Positions 48,360 through 48,719 of a stretch of 48,719 bases of DNA are shown in pieces. The notes beneath the pieces were generated by a model. It was not told the DNA's origin. It did no database searches and saw nothing but the letters and a program-made list of their open reading frames with translations. The stretch is from Oscillospiraceae bacterium. GTDB lineage: Bacteria; Bacillota; Clostridia; Oscillospirales; Oscillospiraceae. The position numbers were made by a program, and so were the translations under genes. Location of the stretch: positions 1-48,719 of the forward strand of contig JAFSET010000026.1 of NCBI GenBank assembly GCA_017435615.1, written 5' to 3'. Position 1 is the first letter of the stretch; every line of letters starts with the position of its first letter.

Positions 48360-48719
48360 ATGTTCAGCATAGATCTGCTTCCTGAAATAGAGGACAGGGG
48401 ATAAGAAATTTTGTTGAGACCCAGGGAGTCTGAAGAACAAATGGACTTGCGCCCACATCCGTACCGGATGCGTTCGCAAGTCCATGGATTCTCCCTCGGA
48501 CTAAAAAACATGCCACCGGCATGTTTTTTACCCCAGCTTCGGTGGGGCCGTCCTCTTCGAATCCATCCTCATCCTCTGCCAACAAAAAAACCACACCCAA
48601 AGGTGTGTTTTTCGTTGGGAACTAACCCTAATTTTAATACAAGCGCACCCCCTTTTGAGGTTAGGGGGTGCATTTGTAGGTCAAGGGGGTGCAAATTACT
48701 TTTTATCCCGGATCTTCCT
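48360..48719. other. Hairpin-rich non-coding region
   Basis: No convincing gene. Five hairpins are visible: ATGGACTTGCG/CGCAAGTCCAT (48441-48485) with an inner CATCC/GGATG; AAAAAACATGCC/GGCATGTTTTTT (48503-48529); CCCCA/TGGGG (48531-48547); CCAAC..CACACC/GGTGTG..GTTGG (48579-48618); and GCACCCCCT (48645-48653), which can pair with AGGGGGTGC at 48663-48671 or at 48684-48692. Short open frames crossing these stems have no ribosome binding site. A structured RNA or a mobile-element remnant is possible. Confidence 0.6.

Noticed and set aside
48556-48564. TTCGAATCC, a tRNA T-loop-like sequence
   Set aside because: The flanking bases do not form a T stem, and no acceptor or anticodon arm can be drawn on either strand.
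48364-48600. Open frame of 78 codons on the minus strand in the terminal region
   Set aside because: It runs through four strong hairpins, has no ribosome binding site and has no recognisable domain. Structured non-coding DNA explains it better.

Overview
The window is a compact, mostly protein-coding stretch of chromosome. It most likely comes from an anaerobic gut-type member of the Clostridia (Bacillota), and the style fits Oscillospiraceae/Ruminococcaceae. This placement is inference from four things. An IspH-ribosomal S1 fusion follows cmk. The YfmF/YfmH M16 pair, the ACT/PFL pair, an mltG-U32 pair, a SpoVB-like flippase and a zinc-type L31 are all present. Shine-Dalgarno sites close to AGGAGG are strong, with many TTG and GTG starts. 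Coding DNA is moderately GC-rich and prefers CGG for arginine, except in ribosomal genes. No rRNA, tRNA, CRISPR array, intact transposase or prophage was seen.

Layout. 1-2600 is an AT-richer accessory island of one small membrane protein and three short lipoproteins, bracketed by a duplicated leader sequence. 2696-9721 holds an SGNH-fibronectin exported protein, uridine phosphorylase, an EamA transporter, a nahK-upp operon and a PfoR-like PTS membrane protein, with several repeat elements between them. 9759-15383 is a minus-strand housekeeping block: YebC, Nif3, TrmK, a DUF1858 protein, a SpoVB-like flippase, endonuclease III and a two-OB-fold SSB. 15537-21672 runs on the plus strand: flavin reductase, ABC exporter, then overlapping yfmF-yfmH-lgt. 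21726-25471 is minus: a cysteine-rich membrane miniprotein, BirA, a membrane-anchored E2-like acyltransferase and a homocysteine methyltransferase.

25597-39729 is a long plus-strand run: M29 aminopeptidase, acetyltransferase, rpmE, then hflX-yigZ-dgt-membrane protein-dnaG-sigma-sigma2-cmk-ispH/rpsA with almost no gaps, then Dabb, ACT and PFL proteins. 39778-42015 is a divergent GH20/AraC pair. 42050-46083 is the minus-strand operon tmk-DJ-1-mltG-U32. 46242-48313 is a DEAD helicase overlapping a DprA-like gene. The last 370 bases are non-coding and rich in hairpins.

How genes fit together. Udp and Upp form a uracil salvage route, and Cmk and Tmk make nucleotide diphosphates. NahK and the GH20 enzyme suggest use of N-acetylhexosamines from host or microbial glycans. 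YfmF/YfmH (EF-P modification), L31, S1, HflX, TrmK and the helicase serve translation and RNA. Lgt would lipidate the three lipoproteins at the left end.

The most notable points are: a tandem pair of sigma-70 proteins, the second having lost most promoter-contact residues; a promoter and ribosome binding site inside the ispH part of the IspH-S1 fusion that could give free S1; a 17-cysteine membrane miniprotein; a membrane-fused E2-like acyltransferase without the catalytic histidine; acidic Glu/Ala tails on three unrelated proteins; a recurrent TTGC -35 element; and paired palindromic repeats, two copies of which are identical.
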